34,460 nucleotides of DNA from Pseudonocardia sp. KRD291 (GCF_019263595.1 NZ_JADQDD010000025.1:1-34460); one strand, 5' to 3'. Shown: positions 7,895 to 15,628, counted from the first letter of the stretch. The notes: generated from the sequence alone by a model not told the origin. Program-made: numbers and translations.

Positions 7895-7954
7895 ACCCCG
7901 CGACCGGGGCGCGTTCCCCGGGGGAGACCAGCACACGCGGGGATCGGAGGCACG

Positions 7955-9094
7955 GTGAGCGGACGCATGCATCTGGCCGTCGAGCTGGGCGGGGCCGGGC
8001 GCCATCCCGGAGCCTGGCGACTGCCCGGCGCCGACGCCGAGAACCTGTTCACGGCCGAGCACCACCTGTCGCTGGTGCGCACGGCGGCACGCGGCGGGCT
8101 CGACCTCGTCGCGCTCACCGACTCGTTCGTCCCGCCGGGGGACGACCCGGACGCGCTGCGCGGGTCGCTGGACGCGGTCGCGATCGCCGCGCGGGTCGCG
8201 CCGGTGGTGCCCGGGATCGGCCTGGTGCCGACCGCCACCGTGACCCACACGGAGCCGTTCCACCTGTCCAAGGCGATCGCCACGCTGGACCTGGTGTCCA
8301 CGGGGCGCGCAGGATGGGAGCCCGCGGTGTCGCGCACGCCGTCCGAGGCGGAGCTGTTCGGTCGCAAGGACGCCGCCGACCCGGAGGTCCTCTGGCGGGA
8401 GGCCTCGGAGGTGATCGACGTCGTCGTCCGACTCTGGGACTCCTGGGAGGACGACGCGGTGATCCGGGACGAGCCGACCGGGCGTTTCGTCGACCGGGAC
8501 AAGCTGCACTACGTCGACTTCGACGGCGAGTTCTTCTCCGTCAAGGGACCCTCGATCACCCCGCGCTCGCCGCAGGCGCACCCGCCGATCGTGCTGCGCG
8601 GTGACGAGCCGTCCGCGGTGCCGGTCGCCGCGCGGTGGGCCGACGTCGTCCGGATCGCGGCGCCGACCGTCGCCGCGGCGGCGGAGCTGCGCGACCAGGT
8701 GCGCACCGCCGTCGCCGACGCCGGGCGGGACCCGGCCGCGGTGACGGTGCTGCTCGACGTCGAGACCCTCGTCGGTGGGGACCTGGCGCAGCTCGACGCG
8801 CTCGCCCCGGCCGGAGCGGACACCGGCCCGCGCGGGCTGCGCCACGTCGGGGACGCGGCCGGGCTCGCCGCCCTGCTGCGTGAGGCGCGCGACGCCGCGG
8901 ACGGGTTCACCCTGGTGCCGCTGGCGTTGCCGTCCGGGCTGGACCGGATCGTCGACGAGGTGCTGCCCGCACTCGGCGACGCATGGACCCCGGCCCCGGA
9001 GGGAACCCTGCGGGAGCGACTCGGTCTCGCGCGGCCGGCGAACAGGTACGAGCGGAGCTCGCGGAGCGAGCCTCGGCACGAGGGAGCCCGGTGA
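7955..9094 (+). CDS. LLM-class flavin-dependent oxidoreductase (first of pair)
   Basis: A 379-aa luciferase-like TIM-barrel flavoprotein expected to use reduced FMN, and O2 if it is a monooxygenase. Typical blocks are FTAEHHLSLVRTAARGGLDLVAL near the N-terminus, VTHTEPFHLSKAIATLDLVSTGRAGWEPAVS around residues 90-125, and VLRGDEPSAVPVAARWADVVRI in the second half. I chose the GTG at 7955 because GGAGG ends four bases upstream; an ATG at 7967 is possible. The stop and the next start overlap (TGATG), so it is coupled to the second monooxygenase. The last residues are encoded by a GAGCGGAGCTC-type repeat, which may have extended the C-terminus. The substrate is unknown; relatives act on organosulfur compounds, nitrilotriacetate or terpenes. 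Confidence 0.85.
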   Translation: MSGRMHLAVELGGAGRHPGAWRLPGADAENLFTAEHHLSLVRTAARGGLDLVALTDSFVPPGDDPDALRGSLDAVAIAARVAPVVPGIGLVPTATVTHTEPFHLSKAIATLDLVSTGRAGWEPAVSRTPSEAELFGRKDAADPEVLWREASEVIDVVVRLWDSWEDDAVIRDEPTGRFVDRDKLHYVDFDGEFFSVKGPSITPRSPQAHPPIVLRGDEPSAVPVAARWADVVRIAAPTVAAAAELRDQVRTAVADAGRDPAAVTVLLDVETLVGGDLAQLDALAPAGADTGPRGLRHVGDAAGLAALLREARDAADGFTLVPLALPSGLDRIVDEVLPALGDAWTPAPEGTLRERLGLARPANRYERSSRSEPRHEGAR

Positions 9095-10437
9095 TGACGA
9101 AGAAGCAGGTGCACCTCGCGGCGCACTTCCCGGGCGTCAACAACACCACGGTCTGGAGCGACCCGGCCTCGGGCAGCCAGACCGACTTCTCCTCGTTCGT
9201 GCACTTCGCGCAGACCGCCGAGCGCGGGCTGTTCGACTTCCTGTTCCTGGCCGAGGGACTGCGGCTGCGCGAGCACCGCGGACGGATCCACGACCTCGAC
9301 GTCGTGGGGCGCCCGGACACGTTCACCGTGCTGAACGCGATCGCCGCGGTCACCACGCACCTCGGGCTCGGCGGGACGATCAACACCACGTTCAACGAGC
9401 CCTACGAGCTGGCCCGGCAGTTCGCGTCGCTGGACCACCTCTCCGGTGGCCGAGCGGCGTGGAACCTGGTGACCAGCTCGGACGCGTTCACCGGCGAGAA
9501 CTTCCGCCGGGGCGGCTTCCTGGACCCCTCGGACCGCTACCAGCGGGCCGGCGACATCCTGGCCGCGGCCACGGAGCTGTGGCTCTCGTGGGACGGCGAC
9601 GACGTGCCCGAGGTACGGCACCGCAGCGCCCAGTTCGACTTCCACGGGCGGTTCACGCTGCCGCCGACCCCGCAGGGACACCCGGTGCTGATCCAGTCCG
9701 GGGACTCCGAGCAGGGCCGCGAGTTCGGCGCCGCCACCGCCGACGCCATCTTCTCCCGGCACTCGACGATCGAGGCGGGGCAGCGGTTCTACCGCGACAT
9801 GAAGGACCGGCTGCCCCGGTACGAACGCGCCGAGGCCGACCTGACGATCCTGCCCGCGGCCACGTTCGTCGTCGGCGACACCGAGGCCGACGCCGAGGAG
9901 CGCGCCGAGCACGTGCGCCGCGCGCAGGTCTCGCCGCAGACCGCGATCGCGTTCCTGGAGCAGGTCTGGGGCCGGGACCTGTCGGCCTACGACCCGGACG
10001 GCCCGCTGCCCGACGTCGACCCGGACCCGGACGCCGCGTCGATCACCCGCGGGCGGGTCCGGCACGAGAAGGACACCCTGCAGGTCGCGAACGACTGGCG
10101 GGACCTGGCCGCGTCGACGAAGGGCAGCGCGCCCGGCGGCGGGCTCACCATCCGCGAGCTGATCATCGAGACGACGGCGCGGCAGTCGTTCGTCGGGACG
10201 CCCGCGCAGGTCGCCGCCCAGATCGACGACGCCGTGCAGGCCGACGCCTCGGACGGGTTCATCCTGATCCCGCACCTGGTGCCGGGCGGGCTCGACGAGT
10301 TCGTCGACACCGTGATCCCGGAGCTGCAGGACCGCGGCGCCTACCGCAGCGCCTACGCCGGCACCACCCTGCGCGACCACCTCGGCCTGCGCCGCCCGAC
10401 GACGGCGGAGGTCGCCGACTCCCGACGCTCGGCCTGA
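9094..10437 (+). CDS. LLM-class flavin monooxygenase, NtaA/SnaA/DszA family (second of pair)
   Basis: A 447-aa FMN-dependent monooxygenase of the NtaA/SnaA/DszA/SoxA group. The start KKQVHLAAHFPGVNNTTVW, the block EPYELARQFASLDHLSGGRAAWNLVTS (about residues 108-134), and DSEQGREFGAATADAIF around 210 are hallmarks. The C-terminal FVGTPAQVAAQIDD and DGFILIPHLVPGGLDEFVD also match. The ATG at 9094 shares one base with the stop of the first oxidoreductase, and GAGGGAG lies seven bases upstream. These enzymes need a separate flavin reductase, and none is encoded nearby. Known relatives oxidise nitrilotriacetate, EDTA, pristinamycin intermediates or dibenzothiophene sulfone; the substrate here is open. 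Confidence 0.9.
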   Translation: MTKKQVHLAAHFPGVNNTTVWSDPASGSQTDFSSFVHFAQTAERGLFDFLFLAEGLRLREHRGRIHDLDVVGRPDTFTVLNAIAAVTTHLGLGGTINTTFNEPYELARQFASLDHLSGGRAAWNLVTSSDAFTGENFRRGGFLDPSDRYQRAGDILAAATELWLSWDGDDVPEVRHRSAQFDFHGRFTLPPTPQGHPVLIQSGDSEQGREFGAATADAIFSRHSTIEAGQRFYRDMKDRLPRYERAEADLTILPAATFVVGDTEADAEERAEHVRRAQVSPQTAIAFLEQVWGRDLSAYDPDGPLPDVDPDPDAASITRGRVRHEKDTLQVANDWRDLAASTKGSAPGGGLTIRELIIETTARQSFVGTPAQVAAQIDDAVQADASDGFILIPHLVPGGLDEFVDTVIPELQDRGAYRSAYAGTTLRDHLGLRRPTTAEVADSRRSA

Positions 10438-10496
10438 CGGCCCGTGCGCGGACATGGCCGCCCCGGCGACGATATCCGCGCACGACCGGTGGAGTG

Positions 10497-11597
10497 GTGC
10501 GTCAGACTGCGCCGGTGCCGGGACGCGAGCGGGTACTGACCGACGACGCGTGCCTGCGCGCGCTGCTGGCGCGACAGCTGCTGCTGGAGCGGTCCACGCT
10601 GACGCCGGTCCGGGCGCTGGAACGGGTGTGCGGGCTGCAGACCCAGCACGCGCCGTCGGGGTACCTGGGCCTGCACGCGCGGGTGGAGGGCTTCGAGCGG
10701 GCCGACCTCACCGCGGCGCTGACCCGGGGCCGGGCGGTGCAGGCCTGGGCGATGCGCAGCACGATCCACATGCTCGCCGCGCGGGACCGTCCGGTGTTCG
10801 CCGACGCCGTCCGGGACGGGCAGCGAGTGGCCTGGCTGCGCGCGCGGACGGGGCCGACCGGCGAGGACATGTCCGCCGCGGCCGAGGCCGTGCGCGGGCA
10901 CCTCGCCGACGGCCCGCTGCGCCAGGCCGAGATCACCGCCCGGCTCGGGTCCGACGGCCTGCGCGCGGACGCGTTCCCCGGTCTGCAGCACTGGGTGGAT
11001 CTGGTGCGGGTGCCCCCGGCGGGTACGTGGGAGACGCCGCGGGCGCACGTGTACGGTCTCGCGCCGCGACCACCCGCCGGCGCGGAGACAGCAGGCGCCG
11101 GTACGGCGACCGATCCCGATGCGGCCCGCACCGAGCTGGTCCGCCGGTACCTGCGGGCGTTCGGGCCGGCCACGGCGCAGGACGTCGCACGGTTCGCCGG
11201 GTTCGGGGTCGGCACGGCCCGGACGGCGCTGGCCGGGCTGGAGCTGCGCCGCTTCCACGACGAACGCGGCGCCGAGCTGCTCGACGTCCCGCGTGCGCCG
11301 CTGCCGGACGCCGCGTCCCCGGCGCCGGTGCGGTTCCTCGGCCCGTTCGACGCGGTGCTGCTGCTCGGGCACGCGGCGCGGACGCGGATCGTGCCTGCGC
11401 CGTTCCGGTCCCGGGTGTTCGCCACGACGATGCCGCGCTCCACGCCGACGTTCCTCGTCGACGGCCGGGTGGCCGGGACGTGGGCGCACCGCGACGGGCG
11501 GATCGCCTGGGAGCCGTTCACCGACCTCGCGCCCCGCGACCGGCGGGCGGTCGACGAGGAGGCCGAGCGGCTACGGGCCTGGTGGGTAGGCACATGA
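10497..11597 (+). CDS. Winged-helix DNA-binding protein, AlkZ-like (HTH_42) family
   Basis: A protein of about 366 aa in the HTH_42/AlkZ-like family, built from tandem winged helices. Characterised members are DNA glycosylases that unhook bulky alkylated bases or crosslinks, some protecting antibiotic producers. The family active-site position shows Q48-T-Q50 in CGLQTQHAP, matching the Q-x-Q motif of AlkZ rather than the Q-x-D of YcaQ (family knowledge, from memory). AMRSTIHMLAARD and RFLGPFDAVLLLGHAARTRI are further family blocks. The start is uncertain: GTG at 10497, 10494 or 10515. It follows the monooxygenase pair by 59 bp. No biosynthetic cluster is visible, so a role in self-resistance is not supported by this window. 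Confidence 0.75.
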   Translation: MRQTAPVPGRERVLTDDACLRALLARQLLLERSTLTPVRALERVCGLQTQHAPSGYLGLHARVEGFERADLTAALTRGRAVQAWAMRSTIHMLAARDRPVFADAVRDGQRVAWLRARTGPTGEDMSAAAEAVRGHLADGPLRQAEITARLGSDGLRADAFPGLQHWVDLVRVPPAGTWETPRAHVYGLAPRPPAGAETAGAGTATDPDAARTELVRRYLRAFGPATAQDVARFAGFGVGTARTALAGLELRRFHDERGAELLDVPRAPLPDAASPAPVRFLGPFDAVLLLGHAARTRIVPAPFRSRVFATTMPRSTPTFLVDGRVAGTWAHRDGRIAWEPFTDLAPRDRRAVDEEAERLRAWWVGT

Positions 11598-11819
11598 TCA
11601 TGGCCGTGCGGCGAGCAGCTCGGCCAGCAACCTGGCGCGGTCCCGGTCGGGACGGTCCGCCCCGGCCCACGGCCCGGCCGGCTCCGGACCGACCGGAGCC
11701 AGGACGTCGCGGCGCTCCCGCCACCGGCTCCAGGCCGCGCGGGCGAGCGACGTCACCCGGGTGCCCGTGGCGGACGGGGTAGGGGCGGCGGAGGGACTGG
11801 TGCAGGCTGCGATGGTCAT
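11598..11819 (-). CDS. Small hypothetical protein, Arg/Ala-rich
   Basis: A 73-aa reading frame with strongly GC-biased third codon positions. It faces the AlkZ-like gene tail to tail (stops directly adjacent) and is divergent from the GlxA-type regulator. The protein has a Ser/Thr/Ala/Pro-rich N-terminus and a basic amphipathic centre (SLARAAWSRWRERRDVLAPV), then a Pro/Asp/Arg segment. No known domain, signal peptide or membrane segment is recognised. A TGGCAG half-site overlaps its start codon, so the neighbouring regulator may control it. It might be spurious: its promoter and ribosome site are weak. Confidence 0.45.
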   Translation of the reverse strand: MTIAACTSPSAAPTPSATGTRVTSLARAAWSRWRERRDVLAPVGPEPAGPWAGADRPDRDRARLLAELLAARP

Positions 11820-11855
11820 GGCAGAAATGCTGCGCCCGTCGCGATCCCGCCAGAA

Positions 11856-11899
11856 GTGGCAGGAGCGTCATGGACAGACAAATTCCTGCCACGTACCGT
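11856..11899 (+). promoter_or_regulatory. Operator-promoter of the GlxA/FtrA-type regulator gene
   Basis: TGGACA (11871-11876) and TACCGT (11894-11899) are spaced 17 bp, a good SigA-type pair, and the GTG start follows after six bases (leaderless). A perfect 9-bp inverted repeat GTGGCAGGA/TCCTGCCAC (11856-11864 and 11884-11892) brackets the -35, its second arm lying in the spacer. A third TGGCAG half-site lies at 11819-11824 by the divergent small gene. The layout suggests repression or autoregulation. Confidence 0.6.
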
Positions 11900-11905
11900 C
11901 GGCCC

Positions 11906-12871
11906 GTGCTCAGAAGCGTCGCCGCCCTCGTCCTGCCCGAGCTCGCGGTGTTCGAGTTCGGCGTGCTCACCGAGGTCTTCGGGCTCGACCGCTCCGACGA
12001 CGGGCTGCCGGTGCTCGACTTCCGGGTCTGCGGGCCGCAGGCCGGTGTGCCGCTGGAGACGACCTCCGGCGCCCAGATCGTGCCGCGCCACGGGCTCGAG
12101 GGGCTCGCCGGGGCCGACCTGGTCGCCGTGGGGGCGACACATCTGAGGGAGTACCCGCCGGAGGTGCTCGACGCGCTGCGCGCGGCGGCCCGCAACGGCG
12201 CGACCGTGCTCTCGGTGTGCAGCGGGGTGTTCGTGCTCGGCGCCGCCGGGCTGCTCGACGGGCGCCGCTGCACCGTGCACTGGCACGAGGCCGACGAGCT
12301 GCGCCGGCTGTACCCGCAGGCGGTCGTCGAGGAGGACCGGCTGTTCGTCGACGACGGCAACCTGGTCACCAGCGCGGGTACCGCGGCCGGGATCGACGCC
12401 TGCCTGCACCTGGTGCGACGCGAGCTGGGCAGCGCCGTGGTCAACGGCATCGCCCGGCGGATGGTCGTCCCGCCGCAGCGCGAGGGCGGGCAGCGCCAGT
12501 TCATCGAGCAGCCGGTCCCGGAGTGCACGTCGGACTCGCTGTCCGCGGTCCTGGACTGGATGAACGAGAACCTGCAGGTCGAGCACACGGTCGCGGACCT
12601 GGCGCGGCGGGCGGCGATGTCGCAGCGCACGTTCGCCCGCCGGTTCACCGCCGAGACCGGCACGACCCCGCACCGCTGGCTCTCCCGCCAGCGCGTCCTG
12701 CACGCCCGGCACCTGCTGGAGGAGACCGACCTTCCGATGGACGCGGTCGCGCACCGCGCCGGGTTCGGCGGCGCGGCGCTGCTGCGCCACCACTTCCGCC
12801 GCGCCGTGGGCGTGTCCCCGGCCGACTACCGGACGACGTTCCGCTGCCCGCAGGAGACGGTCCCGGCCTGA
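11906..12871 (+). CDS. GlxA/FtrA-family regulator (DJ-1/PfpI domain plus AraC HTH)
   Basis: A 321-aa transcription factor. Residues about 3-165 form a class I glutamine amidotransferase-like DJ-1/PfpI domain (AALVLPELAVFEFGVLTEVF; SVCSGVFVLGAAGLL with Cys105 at the nucleophile-elbow position). Residues about 212-318 form an AraC-type double HTH (TVADLARRAAMSQRTFARRF; FGGAALLRHHFRRAVGVSP). The start is the GTG at 11906: an in-frame ATG at 11870 overlaps the -35 box of a well-formed promoter, and family members begin at VLRSVA. The stop precedes a repeat-bearing spacer. Members of this group often sense small metabolites and act on a neighbouring gene; the divergent 73-aa ORF is the only adjacent candidate. 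Confidence 0.88.
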   Translation: MLRSVAALVLPELAVFEFGVLTEVFGLDRSDDGLPVLDFRVCGPQAGVPLETTSGAQIVPRHGLEGLAGADLVAVGATHLREYPPEVLDALRAAARNGATVLSVCSGVFVLGAAGLLDGRRCTVHWHEADELRRLYPQAVVEEDRLFVDDGNLVTSAGTAAGIDACLHLVRRELGSAVVNGIARRMVVPPQREGGQRQFIEQPVPECTSDSLSAVLDWMNENLQVEHTVADLARRAAMSQRTFARRFTAETGTTPHRWLSRQRVLHARHLLEETDLPMDAVAHRAGFGGAALLRHHFRRAVGVSPADYRTTFRCPQETVPA

Positions 12872-12886
12872 GGACGGACCCAGGTT

Positions 12887-12937
12887 CCTGCCGGGCAGGC
12901 TGCGTCCTACCGGGCAGGCTGCGTCCTGCCGGGTGGG
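12887..12937. repeat. 19-bp direct repeats with internal palindrome CCTGCCGGGCAGG
   Basis: Two 19-bp units (12887-12905 and 12906-12924, one mismatch) and a partial third occupy the gap after the GlxA-type gene. The first carries the palindrome CCTGCC-G-GGCAGG (12887-12899). It could act as a weak terminator or a protein-binding array. The rest of the 140-bp gap shows no gene. Confidence 0.75.
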
Positions 12938-13011
12938 CCCGGGGACGGCCGGTGAGACACGGCACAGTGCCCGGTCGCCCACGTGTGGTGGCCGTGTCGG
13001 ACGATGATCCG

Positions 13012-13932
13012 ATGGCCGCCACCACCGACCAGGACAGCCCCCGCCGACCGTCGGTCTCGGACCGGATGCGGCACGCACCGGTGGAGAGCGGGCTGGGTAT
13101 GCGCCCGGTCCGCGTCGACGACGCCGGTATCGCGCTGCGTGCCCCGCTGACCCCCGGCACCCGGGACGCCACCGGCCGGGTCGTCCCGCTGCTGGTGGCG
13201 ATGCTCGCCGACTCCGGGATCGGGTACCTGGTGTTCTCGGCCGCGAAGCTCGTCGCGGGGGCGCCGACCGTGGACCTGCGGATCGACCAGGTCGGCCCGG
13301 CGTCGCCGGCGGCGACGGCCGTCACGGCGGAGCTGACGCTGCTGCACCTCGACGACCGGATCGGCCTCGGGCGGGCCGAGGTCCGCGACGACACCGGCAC
13401 CCTGGTCGCACACGCGGTGGCCACGATGGCGCTGACCGGCGTGCCGGAGCGTCCGGGCGGGCTGGCCGACCCCGGTTCGGGCCTGTCGGGCGCAGCGCCG
13501 GCCGGGGACGACGCCGAGCGCTCCGACCCCGCCGACTTCCGTGCGCACGTGCTCCCGTTCGACCCGGACCGCCTGCGTCCGGAGAACCTCCACACCGAGC
13601 CGGGCGCGGGCGGGGAGCCCGAGGTCGTGTTCACCCCCGGCGCGTCGGCGACGAACCTCAACGGCACCACGCACGGCGCGGTGCTGGCCGGCCTCGGGCA
13701 GGCGGCACAGAGCCTGTTCCTGACCCGGCGCGGCCCCGGGCCCCCTGCGCCGGGGGCACGCCCGTTGTCGATCAGCGTCGACTACCTGCGACCGGCCCAG
13801 GTGGACGTCGTGCTGCGGGCGCGCACCGAGCAGGTGCGTGACGGACGGCGGTTCTGGACGCTGCGCACGGAGCTGGTCCTGCCCGACGGACGGCCCGCCG
13901 TCCGGATCACCGGGAACGGGATCTGGGGCTGA
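13012..13932 (+). CDS. Double-hotdog thioesterase, PaaI/YbgC-like
   Basis: A 306-aa protein with two hotdog-like halves. Residues about 35-145 contain LLVAMLADSGIGYLVF and LRIDQVGPASPAATAVTAEL; residues about 200-305 contain NLNGTTHGAVLAGLGQAAQSLF and RPLSISVDYLRPAQVDVVLR. The second half has the better acyl-CoA thioesterase pattern (GTTHGA helix start, SVDYLRP strand). The protein probably hydrolyses an acyl-CoA or aryl-CoA; the substrate is unknown. A Pro/Gly/Asp-rich linker of about 30 residues separates the halves. The start is uncertain: the ATG at 13012 is preferred, but GTG codons at 12985, 12988 and 12994 are in frame and no ribosome site decides. It lies upstream of fprA on the same strand. 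Confidence 0.75.
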   Translation: MAATTDQDSPRRPSVSDRMRHAPVESGLGMRPVRVDDAGIALRAPLTPGTRDATGRVVPLLVAMLADSGIGYLVFSAAKLVAGAPTVDLRIDQVGPASPAATAVTAELTLLHLDDRIGLGRAEVRDDTGTLVAHAVATMALTGVPERPGGLADPGSGLSGAAPAGDDAERSDPADFRAHVLPFDPDRLRPENLHTEPGAGGEPEVVFTPGASATNLNGTTHGAVLAGLGQAAQSLFLTRRGPGPPAPGARPLSISVDYLRPAQVDVVLRARTEQVRDGRRFWTLRTELVLPDGRPAVRITGNGIWG

Positions 13933-13998
13933 TCTCGGTGTTAGCGTCGTCACCGGGCGCCACCCACCACCACCGGGCGCCCGGTGAGAGGAACGACG

Positions 13999-15357
13999 AT
14001 GTCGCAGGCACCCCGGATCGCGGTGATCGGAGCGGGCCCGTCCGGGCTCTACACCGCTGAGGCCTTGCTGAAGGAGAACCCGGACGTCACCGTCGACGTG
14101 ATCGACCGGCTCCCGGCCCCCTACGGGCTGGTCCGCTACGGCGTCGCACCGGACCACCTGAAGATGAAGTCGGTCATCCGCGCGCTGGTCACCACGTTCG
14201 ACGACGCGGCGCGCGTGCGGTTCCTGGGCAACGTCCGGGTCGGCGAGGACGGGATTCCCGGCGACGTACTGCGCGAGCACTACCACGCCGTCGTCTACGC
14301 ATCGGGCAGCTCCGTGGACCGCCGGCTCGGCGTGCCCGGGGAGGACCTGCCCGGCAACTTCGGCTCCGGTGCGTTCGTCAGCTGGTACTGCGGACACCCG
14401 GACTCCACCCGTCTCGCGCCGGACCTGTCGCACCCCGGCGCGGTCGTCGTCGGCGCCGGCAACGTCGCCCTCGACGTGGCCCGGGTGCTGGCCCGCCCGG
14501 CGCAGGACCTGGCCGGCACCGACGCCCACGACGAGGTCGTCGACGCCCTGGCCGCCAGCGCGGTCACCGACGTGCACGTGGTGATCCGGCGCGGCCCGCA
14601 GCACGTCAAGTTCACCCCGGCCGAGCTGCGCCAGATCGGGAAGCTCGACGACGTCGAGGTGCTCGTGCACGACGACGGAGTGCTCGCCGCCGGTGTGGCC
14701 GAACCCGCCGAGCGCCGGATGCGGCAGAACCTCCAGATGCTCACCGAGTGGATCGAGAACCCGCCCGGAGCGGGCGGGAGCCGCCGGATCCACCTGCACT
14801 TCCTACGGTCCCCGGTGCGTGTACTGGGAGAACGCTCCGTCACCGGGATCGAGCTGGTGCACAACACGCTGGACGCGGAGAAGGTGCGCGCCACCGACCG
14901 GCACGAGGAGCTCGACGCCGGGATCGTCGTCCGCGCGATCGGCTACGCCGGTGAACCGATCCCCGGGCTGCCGTTCGACGAGGGGACCGGCACCGTCCCG
15001 CACGAGTCCGGGCGCGTGATGGTGGGTGACGAGCCGGTGGCCGGCAGCTACGTGGCCGGGTGGATCAAGCGCGGCCCGACCGGCGTGATCGGCACCAACA
15101 AGGGCGACGGCGCGGAGACCGCGGCGTCGGTGCTGGCCGACCTGCCCGGCCTCGCCGCGCCGGTGCACCCGGACCGCGACAGCATCCTCGAGCGGCTGCG
15201 CGAGTTCGACGTCGAGCCGGTGGACTGGGAGTCCTGGCTGCGCGTGGACGCCGAGGAGATCCGGCTCGGCGAGCAGCGTGGCGGCACCGAGCGGGTCAAG
15301 ATCGCCGAGCGGGACGCGATGCTGAAGGCCGCGGTCAGTACGGGTCGACCGCGATGA
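13999..15357 (+). CDS. fprA: Ferredoxin/adrenodoxin-type NADP+ reductase (FprA-like)
   Basis: A 452-aa FAD- and NADP-binding reductase of the adrenodoxin reductase class, like mycobacterial FprA. It passes electrons between NADPH and ferredoxins that serve P450s and other oxygenases. The FAD site is VIGAGPSGLYTAEAL (about 9-23), the conserved PAPYGLVRYGVAPDH follows (39-53), and the NADP Rossmann motif is VVVGAGNVALDVARVL (149-164). GWIKRGPTGVIGTNKGDG near 355 is the class signature. AGAGGA lies eight bases before the ATG at 13999. Its 3' end overlaps the convergent ACT-like gene by 23 bp. No ferredoxin or P450 gene is adjacent. Confidence 0.92.
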   Translation: MSQAPRIAVIGAGPSGLYTAEALLKENPDVTVDVIDRLPAPYGLVRYGVAPDHLKMKSVIRALVTTFDDAARVRFLGNVRVGEDGIPGDVLREHYHAVVYASGSSVDRRLGVPGEDLPGNFGSGAFVSWYCGHPDSTRLAPDLSHPGAVVVGAGNVALDVARVLARPAQDLAGTDAHDEVVDALAASAVTDVHVVIRRGPQHVKFTPAELRQIGKLDDVEVLVHDDGVLAAGVAEPAERRMRQNLQMLTEWIENPPGAGGSRRIHLHFLRSPVRVLGERSVTGIELVHNTLDAEKVRATDRHEELDAGIVVRAIGYAGEPIPGLPFDEGTGTVPHESGRVMVGDEPVAGSYVAGWIKRGPTGVIGTNKGDGAETAASVLADLPGLAAPVHPDRDSILERLREFDVEPVDWESWLRVDAEEIRLGEQRGGTERVKIAERDAMLKAAVSTGRPR

Positions 15358-15628
15358 CCGAAGGCATGGCGAGCATCCGCTCGCTGAACGCCTCGCACTC
15401 GGCGGGGGTCATCGACAGCGTGGCGGTGACCGAGCTGTAGGCGATCCCCTCGCGGACGTCGACCGAGAACTCCCGCAGGGCGCGACCGCAGGTCTGCAGC
15501 GCGGTCGCGACCTCCATCACGCCGTCCATACCGTCGCGGGTGACGACGGTGTGCCGGCGCGGCATGCGGGTCGCGATGTCGGCGATGTCGGGGGAGAAGG
15601 TGATCGGGCGATCGGTGGTGATGCTCAT
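15335..15628 (-). CDS. Small ACT-like domain protein (97 aa), function unknown
   Basis: A 97-aa protein that I do not recognise as a named family. After a short N-terminus its layout reads beta-alpha-beta-beta-alpha-beta. HTVVTRDGMDGVMEVATALQ resembles the start of IlvN/IlvH-type ACT domains (H-x-V-x-x-D-x-x-G-V-x-x-x-V-x-x-L), LREFSVDV is strand 2, YSSVTATLSM strand 3, TPAECEAFSERMLAMPSV helix 2 and IAVDPY the last strand. It could be a free-standing amino-acid sensor or regulatory subunit (inference). GGAG sits eight bases before the ATG at 15628. A leader ORF and attenuator-like hairpins lie upstream in the same transcript. Its stop lies inside fprA on the other strand, a 23-bp convergent overlap. 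Confidence 0.75.
   Translation of the reverse strand: MSITTDRPITFSPDIADIATRMPRRHTVVTRDGMDGVMEVATALQTCGRALREFSVDVREGIAYSSVTATLSMTPAECEAFSERMLAMPSVIAVDPY

Noticed and set aside
7688..7954. N-terminal extension of the first flavin monooxygenase, or a repeat protein encoded by the 16-bp array
   Set aside because: The 16-bp period scrambles the frame, and a GTG with GGAGG at 7955 matches where the family begins.
11870..11905. ATG start at 11870 for the GlxA-type gene
   Set aside because: It overlaps the -35 box of a strong promoter whose -10 lies six bases before the GTG at 11906.
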